From: Kordiimonas sp. SCSIO 12610 | Lineage (GTDB): Bacteria > Pseudomonadota > Alphaproteobacteria > Sphingomonadales > Kordiimonadaceae | DNA length: 64,000 nucleotides | NCBI RefSeq assembly: GCF_024398015.1 | Contig: NZ_CP073747.1 | Coordinates: forward strand, 568,501-632,500 | Direction of reading: 5' to 3' | Part shown: positions 1 through 8,234 of the stretch, one piece after another | How the letters are laid out: every line of letters begins with the position of its first letter | How positions within the stretch are numbered: the first letter of the stretch is position 1 | Notes under the pieces: generated by a model | The model's input: the letters and a program-made list of their open reading frames with translations, nothing else | The model's database searches: none | What the model was told of the DNA's origin: nothing | Translations under genes and position numbers: made by a program

Positions 1-352
1 GGGTGAAGATGATTACCGAATCACCATGGCTGTCGCTGGCTTTTCTGAGGACGAAGTTACAATCACTGTCCAAGAGGGAACACTGTATATTTCCGCCAAA
101 GCAAAAGATGATGGGGTTGAGCGAAAGTTCCTTCATCAAGGTATTGCAAAACGCGCGTTTGAACGCAGATTTGAGCTTGCTGATACGATCCATGTCGGCG
201 ATGCGAGCCTTGTAAATGGCCTTTTGGAAATCGAATTAAAGCGAATCATTCCTGATCATAAAAAGCCAAGAAATATCAAGATTACCAAAGCTAAGGCCTC
301 TGCGAAAACAATCGAACAAGATGCTTCTAAATTGGAAATAGAAGCGGCTTAA
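1..352 (+). CDS. Hsp20-family small heat-shock protein (5'-truncated)
   Basis: This is the C-terminal part of an IbpA-like small heat-shock protein, an ATP-independent holdase that binds unfolding proteins in the cytoplasm. The reading frame is open to the left edge, so the start lies outside the window. The first visible residues (GEDDYRITMAVAGF) are the beginning of an alpha-crystallin domain, followed by the beta-strand segments and the conserved NGLLEIELKR strand near residues 75-85. An I-x-I type tail (RNIKI) follows, then a lysine/alanine-rich extension. An internal ATG at 26 is not the start, because it falls inside the conserved domain. Family assignment is firm; which IbpA paralogue it is cannot be told. 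Confidence 0.9.
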   Translation, partial: GEDDYRITMAVAGFSEDEVTITVQEGTLYISAKAKDDGVERKFLHQGIAKRAFERRFELADTIHVGDASLVNGLLEIELKRIIPDHKKPRNIKITKAKASAKTIEQDASKLEIEAA

Positions 353-471
353 GTTCTAAATCTATATTTCTCTTTTTCTTCCCTTCCTCGCTGGAAGGCA
401 GGCTCGGTCTGTGAATTGTGTCATCACGGGTCGGGCCTGCTGCATATACATAAGTATATTATCTAAGATAG

Positions 472-666
472 TTATGATTTAAAGAAAGCTTCAGCGGCTG
501 CCCGACTTGCATCCTTTGATTTTATCTCTGCTTCTGTGCGGATAATCTCTTCTTTCAAGATATTCACTCTGGCTTCTAATTCAAAAGCGCTCCAGGTACT
601 TAGGTCTTCTTTGACAACCGATGCTACTGGACTGTCCTTTTTGATAGGCAGATCATCTTCATCCAT
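472..666 (-). CDS. DUF1192 family small protein
   Basis: A 64-residue acidic protein beginning MDEDDLPIKK, the usual start of the DUF1192 family, which is found almost only in Alphaproteobacteria and has no assigned role. The C-terminal half (residues 28-60) is a predicted heptad-rich helix. I chose the ATG at 666 rather than one 33 bases upstream because an AGGAG sits 7 bases before it and it matches the family N-terminus. It is divergent from the quinone oxidoreductase gene at 785, and the 118 bp between them must hold both promoters. Confidence 0.85.
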   Translation of the reverse strand: MDEDDLPIKKDSPVASVVKEDLSTWSAFELEARVNILKEEIIRTEAEIKSKDASRAAAEAFFKS

Positions 667-784
667 CAAACTACTCCTTTGTTTTGCGTATTCATACATT
701 GACCCTGACCGTTGTTCCAGACAAACTGCGCACCGAGATAAATATGGGCGTATTCATCAGTGCGCAAAATGCAGGAGAGCGGTA

Positions 785-1768
785 GTGAAGGCAGTAGAAA
801 TAACAGAACCGGGCGGACCAGATGTTTTGGTGCTTGCTGAACGTGAACAACCGAAGCCCGGAGGTGATGAAGTTTTGATCAAAGTTATGGCAGCCGGTGT
901 TAATCGCCCCGACGTTGTTCAACGCAAGGGCCTGTATCCGCCGCCACCAGGTGCGTCTGATATTCCAGGGCTTGAGGTCGCAGGTGAAATCGCCGAGGTC
1001 GGCTCAAACGTTGATGCATATAAAGTTGGCGACAGAGTGTGCGCGCTGATACCGGGCGGGGGATATGCTGAATATTGTACAGCAAATGTAAACTGTGTTT
1101 TGCCCGTACCGAATGCGATGTCGATGGAAATGGCCGCCGGAATTCCCGAAACTTATTTTACGGTCTGGTCTAATTTGTTTGATCGTGCAGGATTGAAGTC
1201 AGGTGAAACGCTTCTGGTGCATGGCGGTTCGTCGGGTATTGGTGCGACGGCCATTCAACTTGCCAAGGCCTTCGGTGCCACAGTTATCACAACAGTTGGC
1301 AATGATGAAAAAGTTCAGTTCTGCAAAGGGCTTGGCGCGGACTGTGTGATCAATTACCGGACACAAGATTTTGTCGAGCAAGTCAAAGCATTCACAGACG
1401 GAGATGGGGTGAATGTGGTGCTTGATATGGTTGGCGGCGATTATATTCCCAAGAACATTGATCTGTTAGCGCCTGACGGGCGTCATGTGTCAATCGCCTT
1501 CTTGGGTGGGCCACAAGTTGAATTGAATATGTTGCCTGTAATGTTGAAGCGATTAACACTCACCGGAAGCACGCTCCGAGCCCGTGATAATGGTTTTAAA
1601 GGGGATATCGCATCGGCCCTGAAGGCACATGTGTGGTCACTAATGGAAAAGGGTGAAGCAAAACCAATAATTCACAGCACTTTTCCCCTATCAGAGGCAT
1701 CGAAAGCGCATGCCTTGATGGAAGAAAGTCGTCATATGGGGAAAATCATTTTGACAGTATGCGAATAA
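785..1768 (+). CDS. NAD(P)H quinone oxidoreductase, PIG3-type zinc-independent MDR
   Basis: A 327-residue medium-chain dehydrogenase/reductase of the quinone oxidoreductase (PIG3) class, predicted to reduce quinones with NADPH in the cytosol. An N-terminal GroES-like domain carries NRPDVVQRKGLYPPPPGASD, typical of PIG3 proteins. A Rossmann domain carries the nucleotide-binding motif HGGSSGIGATAIQLAK near residue 140. No catalytic-zinc cysteine/histidine set is seen. The frame stays open upstream, but the GTG at 785 is the likely start: a GGAG lies 7 bases before it and the protein then begins with the standard VKAVEITEPGG segment. The exact physiological substrate is unknown. Confidence 0.88.
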   Translation: MKAVEITEPGGPDVLVLAEREQPKPGGDEVLIKVMAAGVNRPDVVQRKGLYPPPPGASDIPGLEVAGEIAEVGSNVDAYKVGDRVCALIPGGGYAEYCTANVNCVLPVPNAMSMEMAAGIPETYFTVWSNLFDRAGLKSGETLLVHGGSSGIGATAIQLAKAFGATVITTVGNDEKVQFCKGLGADCVINYRTQDFVEQVKAFTDGDGVNVVLDMVGGDYIPKNIDLLAPDGRHVSIAFLGGPQVELNMLPVMLKRLTLTGSTLRARDNGFKGDIASALKAHVWSLMEKGEAKPIIHSTFPLSEASKAHALMEESRHMGKIILTVCE

Positions 1769-1977
1769 AAGCGCGATTTTTAGCGAAATTCTGCATATTC
1801 GCGGTGACAAGCCTGTTTTGAACTGATACAGATTAACCATACGGGAGTATTCCTCTCATCCCTCTTTCGAAAATTTAGAAACGAGGGCAGGTAAGCGCTT
1901 AGTTGTGTTTATCTGAACCGGTATGGTTTTCCCTGTTGGATGATGTGGAATAGAAATAGAATAAGGGATATGTAGGT

Positions 1978-2619
1978 ATGAACCAGCCTTTAATGCCAAT
2001 GGCGACAGCAGTGTGGCTTGTTGATAATACTGCGCTTACATTCACGCAGATAGCAGAGTTTTGTGGATTGCATGAACTTGAAATACAAGGCATTGCAGAC
2101 GGCACAATCGGTATGAATATTGTCGGTCAGGACCCCACGGCGAATGAGCAGTTAACGTGGGATGACATCAATAAATGTCAGGAAGACCCGAAAGCGCGAT
2201 TAACGTTGTTAAAGGATGCCGTTGAGGCATTGCCGCGCACAAAAGGGCCGCGTTATACACCGGTTTCCAAGCGTCAGGATAAACCAGATGCGATTGCATG
2301 GTTGGTGCGTAACCACCCTGAGCTAAGTGATCTTCAAATCAGCCGCCTTGTTGGGACAACGAAGCCAACCATTATGGCTATTCGTGATAAAAGTCACTGG
2401 AACTCCCAGAATATTCGCCCGCAAGACCCTGTTGGCCTTGGTCTTTGTAAACAATATGAACTTGATGAAGCAGTTCAGTTGGCGGCTGAACGTGAAGCGA
2501 AGAAGCGCGCTAAGGGAGAGGTTTCTGACATTCCTGCGGCTGAGCCTACATACGAGGCCCCGGTCGTGGTTGAGGATGAGAATTCTTTGCCTGACAATGA
2601 CGGAAATTTGCAGGAATAG
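1978..2619 (+). CDS. trcR: Cell-cycle transcriptional regulator TrcR (DUF1013)
   Basis: A 213-residue DUF1013 protein. The N-terminus (MNQPLMPMATAVWLVDNTAL) is close to the family consensus. In Caulobacter the family member TrcR associates with RNA polymerase and affects cell-cycle transcription; here that role is inferred from homology. Two helix-turn-helix-like segments are visible, around residues 18-40 (TFTQIAEFCGLHELEIQGIA) and 115-137 (LSDLQISRLVGTTKPTIMAI). The C-terminal 50 residues are acidic and probably disordered. The gene stands alone and ends at a strong bidirectional terminator. The family is near-universal in Alphaproteobacteria, which helps place the organism. Confidence 0.9.
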   Translation: MNQPLMPMATAVWLVDNTALTFTQIAEFCGLHELEIQGIADGTIGMNIVGQDPTANEQLTWDDINKCQEDPKARLTLLKDAVEALPRTKGPRYTPVSKRQDKPDAIAWLVRNHPELSDLQISRLVGTTKPTIMAIRDKSHWNSQNIRPQDPVGLGLCKQYELDEAVQLAAEREAKKRAKGEVSDIPAAEPTYEAPVVVEDENSLPDNDGNLQE

Positions 2620-2640
2620 CATCTGCAAATAGTTTAAATT

Positions 2641-2679
2641 AAAGAAAGGGCGCATCCAATTTGAATGCGCCCTTTCTTT
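2641..2679. terminator. Bidirectional intrinsic terminator between trcR and a DUF465 gene
   Basis: A perfect 15-bp inverted repeat (2641-2655 with 2665-2679) with a 9-base loop. The outer arms are AAAGAAA/TTTCTTT, so both strands present a GC-rich hairpin followed by a T-rich tract. It lies between the convergent trcR and DUF465 genes and can end both transcripts. Confidence 0.9.
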
Positions 2680-2697
2680 GTCTACTCAGGAGGAAAA

Positions 2698-2868
2698 TCA
2701 GTGCCTCGTATCCAGTTTCGACATCTCTTCCTTAAGTCGGAGTTTCTGTCGTTTTAAATCCATTATTCGGATTGTATCTGGATTGGGACGGAGTTGCTCT
2801 TTCGCTATGACCTTATCGATCTCGGCATGCTTTGCTGTTAGTGAATCAACATGCGTTTGGATGCTCAT
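2698..2868 (-). CDS. DUF465 (YdcH-like) small protein, copy 1
   Basis: A 56-residue protein read directly from the minus strand: MSIQTHVDSLTAKHAEIDKV at the start and KLDTRH at the end. It belongs to the DUF465/YdcH family of tiny helical-hairpin proteins of unknown function. Two helices are joined at RPNPDT, and the second carries the family's conserved LKRQKLRLKEEM. Reading through it confirms an uninterrupted frame from ATG to TGA. A second DUF465 gene lies 1.3 kb away on the other strand. It faces trcR across a shared terminator. Confidence 0.87.
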   Translation of the reverse strand: MSIQTHVDSLTAKHAEIDKVIAKEQLRPNPDTIRIMDLKRQKLRLKEEMSKLDTRH

Positions 2869-3021
2869 ATCCGTCACTCCTTCTTCAATTTTCTACGATA
2901 ATTTATTTGACCATTAAAATAGTGGTCTTGTCACGAAAAAGATTCGTATTCAGACTAAAGCTTTATTTTTAGGCACTTAGCATGGTAAAGACGGTGTTAA
3001 CGAATTTTGGATCATACGGTT

Positions 3022-3609
3022 ATGTCAAAGACTCAGGAAATAAAAGATAAGAAAAGTCGCTTAATAATCGCTATTACTGGCGCAAGCGGCACTATTTTTG
3101 GCATAAAAGCGCTTGAATGTTTGAAAGATACCGACATTGAAACCCATCTGGTGATGTCTAAGGCTGGCGAACGTACACTGCTTGAAGAAACCGATTATTC
3201 TATCAAAGACGTGCAAGCCCTTGCTGATGTTATTTACCCATCAAAAGATATTGGTGCCGCTATCGCGAGCGGGTCCTACCGAACAATGGGTATGTTAATA
3301 GCCCCGTGTTCGATCAAAACGATGGGCGAAATAGCGACAGGGATTACATCAAGTTTGGTAAGCAGAGCAGCTGATGTGGTTCTTAAGGAACGTCGCAGGC
3401 TCGTTTTAATGGTAAGGGAGACGCCGCTTCATACTGGCCATCTTCGAACCATGACAAGCCTAAGCGAGATGGGTGCCATCATCGCGCCGCCAGTGCCGGG
3501 GTTTTATACCAAGCCTCAGTCAGTAGATGATATAGTTTTTCAGAACGTTGGCAGAGTACTGGATTTGTTTGATATTGATCTACCTGATTTAAAACGTTGG
3601 AAAGACTGA
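3022..3609 (+). CDS. ubiX: Flavin prenyltransferase UbiX
   Basis: A 195-residue flavoprotein that prenylates FMN, using dimethylallyl phosphate, to make the cofactor of UbiD decarboxylases in ubiquinone synthesis. The N-terminal FMN-binding motif ITGASGTIFGIKALE, the APCSIKTMGEIATG segment, the RETPLHTGHL loop and PPVPGFYTKP all match the family. I use the ATG at 3022 (MSKTQEIK). A TTG 15 bases upstream is possible, and neither has a strong ribosome binding site. No ubiD is in the window. It is convergent with the next gene, with 4 bases between them. Confidence 0.93.
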   Translation: MSKTQEIKDKKSRLIIAITGASGTIFGIKALECLKDTDIETHLVMSKAGERTLLEETDYSIKDVQALADVIYPSKDIGAAIASGSYRTMGMLIAPCSIKTMGEIATGITSSLVSRAADVVLKERRRLVLMVRETPLHTGHLRTMTSLSEMGAIIAPPVPGFYTKPQSVDDIVFQNVGRVLDLFDIDLPDLKRWKD

Positions 3610-3613
3610 AGCA

Positions 3614-4087
3614 TCAGGACAATAAATACTGTTTCAGACTTGCCTGCGTTTCACTGCAATTAAGCTCGATTATGTCAAAATAGGTGTTGATATTTTGGGC
3701 AAATATCTGTTGGTTTTCTGCAGATATTAAATTTCCTGAAATGCTTTTAATCAGTTCCCGTTGAGCTTGCTTTTCCAGGTTGAGCTCCTCAACCTTTAAG
3801 GCTTCGTAGAATTGGGTTCCTTTGGCTTCCATCCGCCTTGTTCTTATGGGTTTCAGAATGTTGTTTTGCCAGTCTGTGGATGTTTCTATTAATTTACCCC
3901 AACCTTCTTGCGTAATCGAAAGGTTTTTGCACCGCAGCCACGCGGTCAAAAGTAAAATATTGACGTCAGCATTAAAATTATTCTGTGCATCAAGGCAGGC
4001 CGTTGCAACGTTTGGTTTTGCATACAGCCTAACACTAAACTCCCAAAATTCCTCGAAGGATAAATCGTATTCGCGGTTTTGAAGCAT
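3614..4087 (-). CDS. TIGR02444 / DUF2390 family protein
   Basis: A 157-residue protein resembling the TIGR02444 family, a set of small cytoplasmic proteins of unknown function. The family's recognisable start is FWEFSVRLYAKPNVATACL near residues 14-32, followed by a DVNILLLTAWL helix. The rest is predicted helical, with many Glu, Lys and Gln. No catalytic motif or membrane segment is visible. It is divergent from the DUF465 gene at 4181 and convergent with ubiX. Confidence 0.75.
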   Translation of the reverse strand: MLQNREYDLSFEEFWEFSVRLYAKPNVATACLDAQNNFNADVNILLLTAWLRCKNLSITQEGWGKLIETSTDWQNNILKPIRTRRMEAKGTQFYEALKVEELNLEKQAQRELIKSISGNLISAENQQIFAQNINTYFDIIELNCSETQASLKQYLLS

Positions 4088-4180
4088 CTTCGTGTTATCG
4101 CTTTTTCCGGCTGGTCATGGCTGTGTAAGTCATGGTAATATAAAAACCAATTCAGTAACAGGGTATTAGGAACATTCTTG

Positions 4181-4378
4181 ATGAGTAACGAAGCCATCAG
4201 GGGAAAATTAACAGAGGTTGCGCAGCAACACCGTGATCTAGACGATTCAATTACGGCATTGGAGCGCGCTGGTACTTTTGACCAATTGCAGGTGCAGCGA
4301 TTAAAACGGCAAAAACTGATGCTTAGGGATCAGTTAGAGAAGCTGCAAAATATGTTGGTGCCAGACATTATCGCTTAA
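4181..4378 (+). CDS. DUF465 (YdcH-like) small protein, copy 2
   Basis: A 65-residue second member of the DUF465/YdcH family, with the helical-hairpin signature LQVQRLKRQKLMLRDQLEKL in its C-terminal half. It differs from the copy at 2698-2868 over most of its length but shares the LKRQKL core. Function is unknown. ATG at 4181 is taken as the start; a TTG immediately before it (4178) is equally placed relative to a weak AGGA. It is convergent with the diguanylate cyclase gene. Confidence 0.82.
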   Translation: MSNEAIRGKLTEVAQQHRDLDDSITALERAGTFDQLQVQRLKRQKLMLRDQLEKLQNMLVPDIIA

Positions 4379-4416
4379 CGAAAACCAGTTCTCAGGAAAA
4401 AGTAGGATTAGGGTAG

Positions 4417-5157
4417 CTACCTAACGTTACCTTCGCCTTTGATGAAACGTTTGTTTTCATACATAGCTTGGTCAGCCCGCTCGATCGCGTCTTGTGGTTC
4501 GTCACCGGACCTGAAGGTATAAACGCCGTACGCTAGTTTCAGGTTGATGCTTTGCCCTTCAATTGTAAGGGGTGTTTCTGAGATCATGCGCGCAAGTGAT
4601 TCTGCCTTTTGAGCACCGACAGCTTCATCGGCCTGCGCCAATATCACGCCAAACTCATCGCCGCCCAAGCGACCGACAACATCGGTATCACGAACATTAT
4701 CGCTAACCGTTCGTGCAACATGGAACAGGGCCTTGTCACCAGCAGCATGGCCATAAGTGTCGTTGATATGCTTCATGTCGTTCAGGTCGATAAACATCAG
4801 CGTAGACGGTGTACCGTAGCGCTGTGCAAATGAAATCATCCGGTTTAATTCGCGGATAAAAGCCCGACGGTTAGGGATCGGTAGCATGGAATCGGTATCT
4901 GCCACGTCTTCCATTTCGCGGAGGCGACGATTGGTTGCCTCTAATTCACCACGAAGGTTTTCAACTTCCTGCATAAGAGACATGATCGCCTGTTGCACAC
5001 GCGGTGTCATCTCTTCAGGGGGAATGGCTGAAATCTGAACTGTATCCTGTATATCACGAACACTATCCGTGCTGGAAACAGAGCTCGTTGCAGATGATCT
5101 ACGTACTGGTGACGTTGATCTCACTCTATTTACGCCTGGATTGCCAGTAACCTTCAT
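4417..5157 (-). CDS. GGDEF diguanylate cyclase with intact I-site
   Basis: A 246-residue soluble GGDEF protein that should make cyclic di-GMP from GTP. Residues 1-45 are Ser/Arg-rich and probably disordered, residues 50-85 look like a short coiled coil, and the GGDEF domain runs from about 85 to 240. The active-site GGDEF is intact at 165-169. The inhibitory site RxxD is present as RDTD at 156-159, exactly five residues upstream, so product inhibition is expected. There is no signal peptide, transmembrane segment or sensor domain, so its input is not evident. It stands alone, divergent from purE. Confidence 0.9.
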   Translation of the reverse strand: MKVTGNPGVNRVRSTSPVRRSSATSSVSSTDSVRDIQDTVQISAIPPEEMTPRVQQAIMSLMQEVENLRGELEATNRRLREMEDVADTDSMLPIPNRRAFIRELNRMISFAQRYGTPSTLMFIDLNDMKHINDTYGHAAGDKALFHVARTVSDNVRDTDVVGRLGGDEFGVILAQADEAVGAQKAESLARMISETPLTIEGQSINLKLAYGVYTFRSGDEPQDAIERADQAMYENKRFIKGEGNVR

Positions 5158-5244
5158 GAAGTGTCCTTAACTATTGTACAAAGGGTAACAACTATATTGA
5201 TACCCTATAATTATGTATTTGTGAATCCCTTGATTTGCCTTGGT

Positions 5245-5265
5245 TAATTCCTGAACAGGGAATTA
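5245..5265. repeat. 7-bp inverted repeat upstream of purE
   Basis: TAATTCC (5245-5251) and GGAATTA (5259-5265) flank a 7-base spacer in the 253-bp region between the divergent diguanylate cyclase and purE genes. It could be a regulator site or a weak RNA hairpin. Nothing in the sequence decides between these. Confidence 0.4.
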
Positions 5266-5410
5266 TATGGGCGCATAAACGCATATCTTGCATTGTTGAA
5301 ATTGATTTCTATAATGCCGCCTCGCGCTAATAACCGTGTTGTTGGCAAAACTCATCGAGAGCCAGTTTGTAAAACGATGGGCTCTCTATAGTGAAGTGAG
5401 TGAACAAGTG

Positions 5411-5905
5411 ATGAATGATAAACCGCTTGTTGGTATTATTATGGGAAGCCAATCTGATTGGAAAACCATGAAGAATGCCGCAGATATCTTAGATGCTCTA
5501 GCAGTGCCTTACGAACAGCGCATTGTTTCTGCCCATAGAACCCCAGACAGATTATACGAATATGCCAAAGGCGCCCGAGACCGAGGGTTGAAAACCATTA
5601 TTGCTGGCGCGGGTGGTGCGGCGCATTTGCCTGGTATGGTTGCGGCCTTAACCCCTCTTCCTGTATTTGGGGTTCCTGTCCAAAGCAGCATGTTATCGGG
5701 AAAGGATAGCCTTCTTTCAATCGTTCAAATGCCTGGAGGAATACCGGTTGGAACGCTCGCTATTGGTAAAGCGGGTGCAACGAATGCGGGCTTGATGGCA
5801 GCCAGCGTTCTGGCTTTGATGGATCAAGATTTGGCAGAACGCCTGGATGCGTGGCGACAGAAACAGACGGATAGTATCGCCGATATTCCTGTTGATGACA
5901 TTTAA
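5411..5905 (+). CDS. purE: N5-carboxyaminoimidazole ribonucleotide mutase PurE
   Basis: A 164-residue class I PurE, converting N5-CAIR to CAIR in purine synthesis. The hallmark motifs are visible: [10 protein letters not shown] at the N-terminus, VSAHRTPDR near residue 43, [11 protein letters not shown] near residue 73, and [14 protein letters not shown]. The frame is open further upstream, but the ATG at 5411 gives the normal family N-terminus ([17 protein letters not shown]). It is followed 31 bp downstream by purK, which makes its substrate, so the two are almost certainly co-transcribed. Confidence 0.95.
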   Translation: MNDKPLVGIIMGSQSDWKTMKNAADILDALAVPYEQRIVSAHRTPDRLYEYAKGARDRGLKTIIAGAGGAAHLPGMVAALTPLPVFGVPVQSSMLSGKDSLLSIVQMPGGIPVGTLAIGKAGATNAGLMAASVLALMDQDLAERLDAWRQKQTDSIADIPVDDI

Positions 5906-5936
5906 TATAATTTCCCATAGTTGAAAGTTTAAGCAG

Positions 5937-7013
5937 ATGACCAGAATCGAACCAGGTAGCACGATTGGAATTATGGGGGGCGGGCAACTGGGCCGTATGC
6001 TTGCATTGGCGGCTGCTCAATTGGGGTATAAGTGCCATATCTTTTGCCCAGAGGAAAATTGCCCTGCAGGTCAAGTGTCTGACAAACTGACAATTGCTGA
6101 ATATGATGACGAAACCGCACTGGAAAAATTCGCCAATGCGGTTGATGTGGTCACTTATGAATTTGAAAATATTCCAGCGACGACAGCAAAATTTATCGCG
6201 GACAGAAAGACCTTAAGGCCTGGTGTAAAGGCGCTAGAAATTACGCAAGATCGATTGAGCGAGAAAAATTTCCTCAACGATAGTGGTGTGGAAACTGCAC
6301 CTTATCTCGCCTTTCAAACTGCTGACGACCTGGAGATCGCGTTCAAAGAGATCGGTAGGCCTTCCGTTGCGAAAACACGTCGTTTCGGCTACGACGGTAA
6401 AGGCCAGGTCATGATCAAGTCGCGATCGGATAAGGATAAGGTCATCGGTATTACCAATGAAACCCCAGCGATCTTGGAGGGTTTTGTAAACTTTGATCGG
6501 GAAATTAGTGTCGTTGTCGCCCGAAATGCGTCAAGTGATGTTGCGGCATTCCCTGTTGGTGAAAACGTGCACACCAATCATATCCTTGATACCACGACAG
6601 TCCCAGCCAATATCCGTGAAATTGTTGAGGCCAAGGCAAAGGTTATCGCGGCTCAGGTTGCCAATGCACTTGATTATGTTGGTGTTCTGGCGGTGGAAAT
6701 GTTTGTTAAGGATGATACGGGTGATGTGATCGTAAATGAAATTGCTCCCCGCGTTCACAATTCTGGACACTGGACAATTGAAGGCGCGAAGACAAGCCAG
6801 TTTGAGCAGCATATTCGCGCGATTTGTGATTTACCGCTCGGCAGCCCGGAAGCGTTGGGCAAAGTGGTGATGAAAAACCTGCTCGGTGAAGATATATTGG
6901 ACGCGGATAAATATTTGACAGACGCGAGTGCCAGTTATCATCATTACGGCAAATCTGATCCCAGACCCGGCCGTAAGATGGGCCATGTAACATGGGTTGA
7001 AGCCAATAATTAA
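5937..7013 (+). CDS. purK: N5-carboxyaminoimidazole ribonucleotide synthase PurK
   Basis: A 358-residue ATP-grasp enzyme that carboxylates AIR to N5-CAIR using ATP and bicarbonate. Visible motifs are GIMGGGQLGRMLALAA at the N-terminus, TYEFENIP near residue 77, RRFGYDGKGQ around residue 148, EGFVNFDREISVV, and the ATP-grasp metal-binding segment NEIAPRVHNSGHWTIEG near residue 265. Length is normal. It is the second gene of purEK and is followed by a clear intrinsic terminator. Confidence 0.95.
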   Translation: MTRIEPGSTIGIMGGGQLGRMLALAAAQLGYKCHIFCPEENCPAGQVSDKLTIAEYDDETALEKFANAVDVVTYEFENIPATTAKFIADRKTLRPGVKALEITQDRLSEKNFLNDSGVETAPYLAFQTADDLEIAFKEIGRPSVAKTRRFGYDGKGQVMIKSRSDKDKVIGITNETPAILEGFVNFDREISVVVARNASSDVAAFPVGENVHTNHILDTTTVPANIREIVEAKAKVIAAQVANALDYVGVLAVEMFVKDDTGDVIVNEIAPRVHNSGHWTIEGAKTSQFEQHIRAICDLPLGSPEALGKVVMKNLLGEDILDADKYLTDASASYHHYGKSDPRPGRKMGHVTWVEANN

Positions 7014-7040
7014 CAAATTGAATTCACAGAATGATAGTTT

Positions 7041-7070
7041 AAAACCCGCCCTATTAGAGCGGGTTTTTTA
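7041..7070 (+). terminator. Intrinsic terminator of purEK
   Basis: AAAACCCGC (7041-7049) pairs with GCGGGTTTT (7059-7067) around a 9-base loop, followed by further T residues. It lies 28 bp after the purK stop, and yjhX on the other strand ends immediately beyond it, so it may serve both. Confidence 0.88.
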
Positions 7071-7071
7071 G

Positions 7072-7329
7072 TTAGCGATTATCAAGCTGAGATCGAACAC
7101 AGGAAAGGCCGTGTAAAGTAATCCGATAGGGTCGGCTATTTTGGCTTTTGATAAAGCGCCTTTTCTTTAACTTCCTGAATAAGTCAACCGAAAAGCCAGA
7201 CAAGTACCAGCCTTCCCTGTTGACGCAGGATGCTTTGACTATTTTGCGTTTTTCATCGCGTTCAATAAGAATCGCTCCGCCCTGCGCAAGCGTGTGCAGC
7301 GCACGTTGTTCCATTTTAGAAATATTCAA
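7072..7329 (-). CDS. UPF0386 / YjhX family protein
   Basis: An 85-residue protein of the UPF0386 (YjhX) family. The pattern LNISKMEQRALHTLAQGG, the central NREGWYLSGF, and the end RPYRITLHGL...VRSQLDNR match family members, which begin MNISRMEQRVLH. That dictates a TTG start at 7329, supported by a GGAG nine bases upstream. The E. coli YjhX is described as a toxin paired with YjhQ, but no YjhQ acetyltransferase is adjacent here, so a toxin role should not be assumed. Winged-helix-like features suggest nucleic-acid binding. A TAAGGG/CCCTTA hairpin lies about 47 bp upstream (7376-7391). Confidence 0.8.
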   Translation of the reverse strand: MNISKMEQRALHTLAQGGAILIERDEKRKIVKASCVNREGWYLSGFSVDLFRKLKKRRFIKSQNSRPYRITLHGLSCVRSQLDNR

Positions 7330-7541
7330 TTTGGATTGCTCCGAAAATAACAGGTAACAATCACCGCCCTTTGGGTAAGGGGGCGCCCTTATGAGCACTG
7401 CCTAGCTGAAATGAAAATTCGTCAATTCAGGGGCAGGCGTTACCGATTCTCGGACAAAGTAAACATCAAAACTCCATTTGTGGGAGTATAGATACACGAA
7501 TGCGGCAGATTTGTCTATTTGTAGAATAGCAGTTGGCTGGG

Positions 7542-8222
7542 CTACCGTTTTAGTATCCATGTGGCCCATGATGCTTCGACTTCAAATCCGTATTTCTCTG
7601 CAAATGCATAGACAACCTGGCGCATTGGATACCCTTTGGTTCTCGACCAGTGCCAATCATCACCCGTGATTAGGGCGTTGGGCCAAAGCGAATGCGCGAC
7701 CTCCAGGTCTTCAATTTTTTTGTCAGCATCAATATAAACGATATCAGGTGTGACACCCGATGCATGGATTTTATACAGCATATCTGGCGACGTACCACGC
7801 ACAGGGATGAACCGATCGCGGTAACTGCGAACGTTCGCAAGTGCAGTTCTGAAAGGGCTTTGTTCCTTCACGTCGCGCGCAAATTTTTTCTGCACTTCGA
7901 TATCAGGATATTCCCTTGTAAGCTTTGGCCTGCCAACATACCGGTTACATTGCTCGATCAAGGCATCGTCCCACGGGTCAACGCCGATCACCGTCATATC
8001 CTCTTTTTGCTCCAGCCAACGTTTTGAAGAAGAGCAGAGAAAACATCCAATTTCCAGAAATACCTTTGGCTTATGTTGATTGATCAAGGCGTCAACAAGT
8101 TCGCGGCCGCCGCCACCAAGAGTGTAATCCCACGGCGTTACACCCTCAACATCAGGCCAAGGATATTCAGCTTTAAGCGCATCAAGTGCGCTTAAAGTCT
8201 CATGTTCAGGCAATTGGGTCAT
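7542..8222 (-). CDS. Class I SAM-dependent methyltransferase-like protein
   Basis: A 226-residue protein with the fold pattern of Methyltransf_24-type enzymes. The motif I position reads VFLEIGCFLCSSSKRWLE (about residue 54) instead of the usual E-x-G-x-x-x-G. The acidic strand follows as TVIGVDPWDD, and a later strand reads DIVYIDADKKIEDLEVA. The last segment, ITGDDWHWSR, resembles the metal/substrate region of this group. The substrate is unknown. It ends 11-12 bases before nothing conserved and starts 12 bases downstream of the transaldolase stop on the same strand, suggesting co-transcription with it. Confidence 0.65.
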   Translation of the reverse strand: MTQLPEHETLSALDALKAEYPWPDVEGVTPWDYTLGGGGRELVDALINQHKPKVFLEIGCFLCSSSKRWLEQKEDMTVIGVDPWDDALIEQCNRYVGRPKLTREYPDIEVQKKFARDVKEQSPFRTALANVRSYRDRFIPVRGTSPDMLYKIHASGVTPDIVYIDADKKIEDLEVAHSLWPNALITGDDWHWSRTKGYPMRQVVYAFAEKYGFEVEASWATWILKR

Positions 8223-8234
8223 AAACGGGTTGTC

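Noticed and set aside
380-396. Hairpin CCTTCC-N5-GGAAGG after the small heat-shock gene
   Set aside because: There is no T tract on either strand after it, so it is not called a terminator.
536-784. N-terminal extension of the quinone oxidoreductase frame
   Set aside because: It overlaps the DUF1192 gene on the other strand and has no homology; the GTG at 785 has a good ribosome binding site and gives the family N-terminus.
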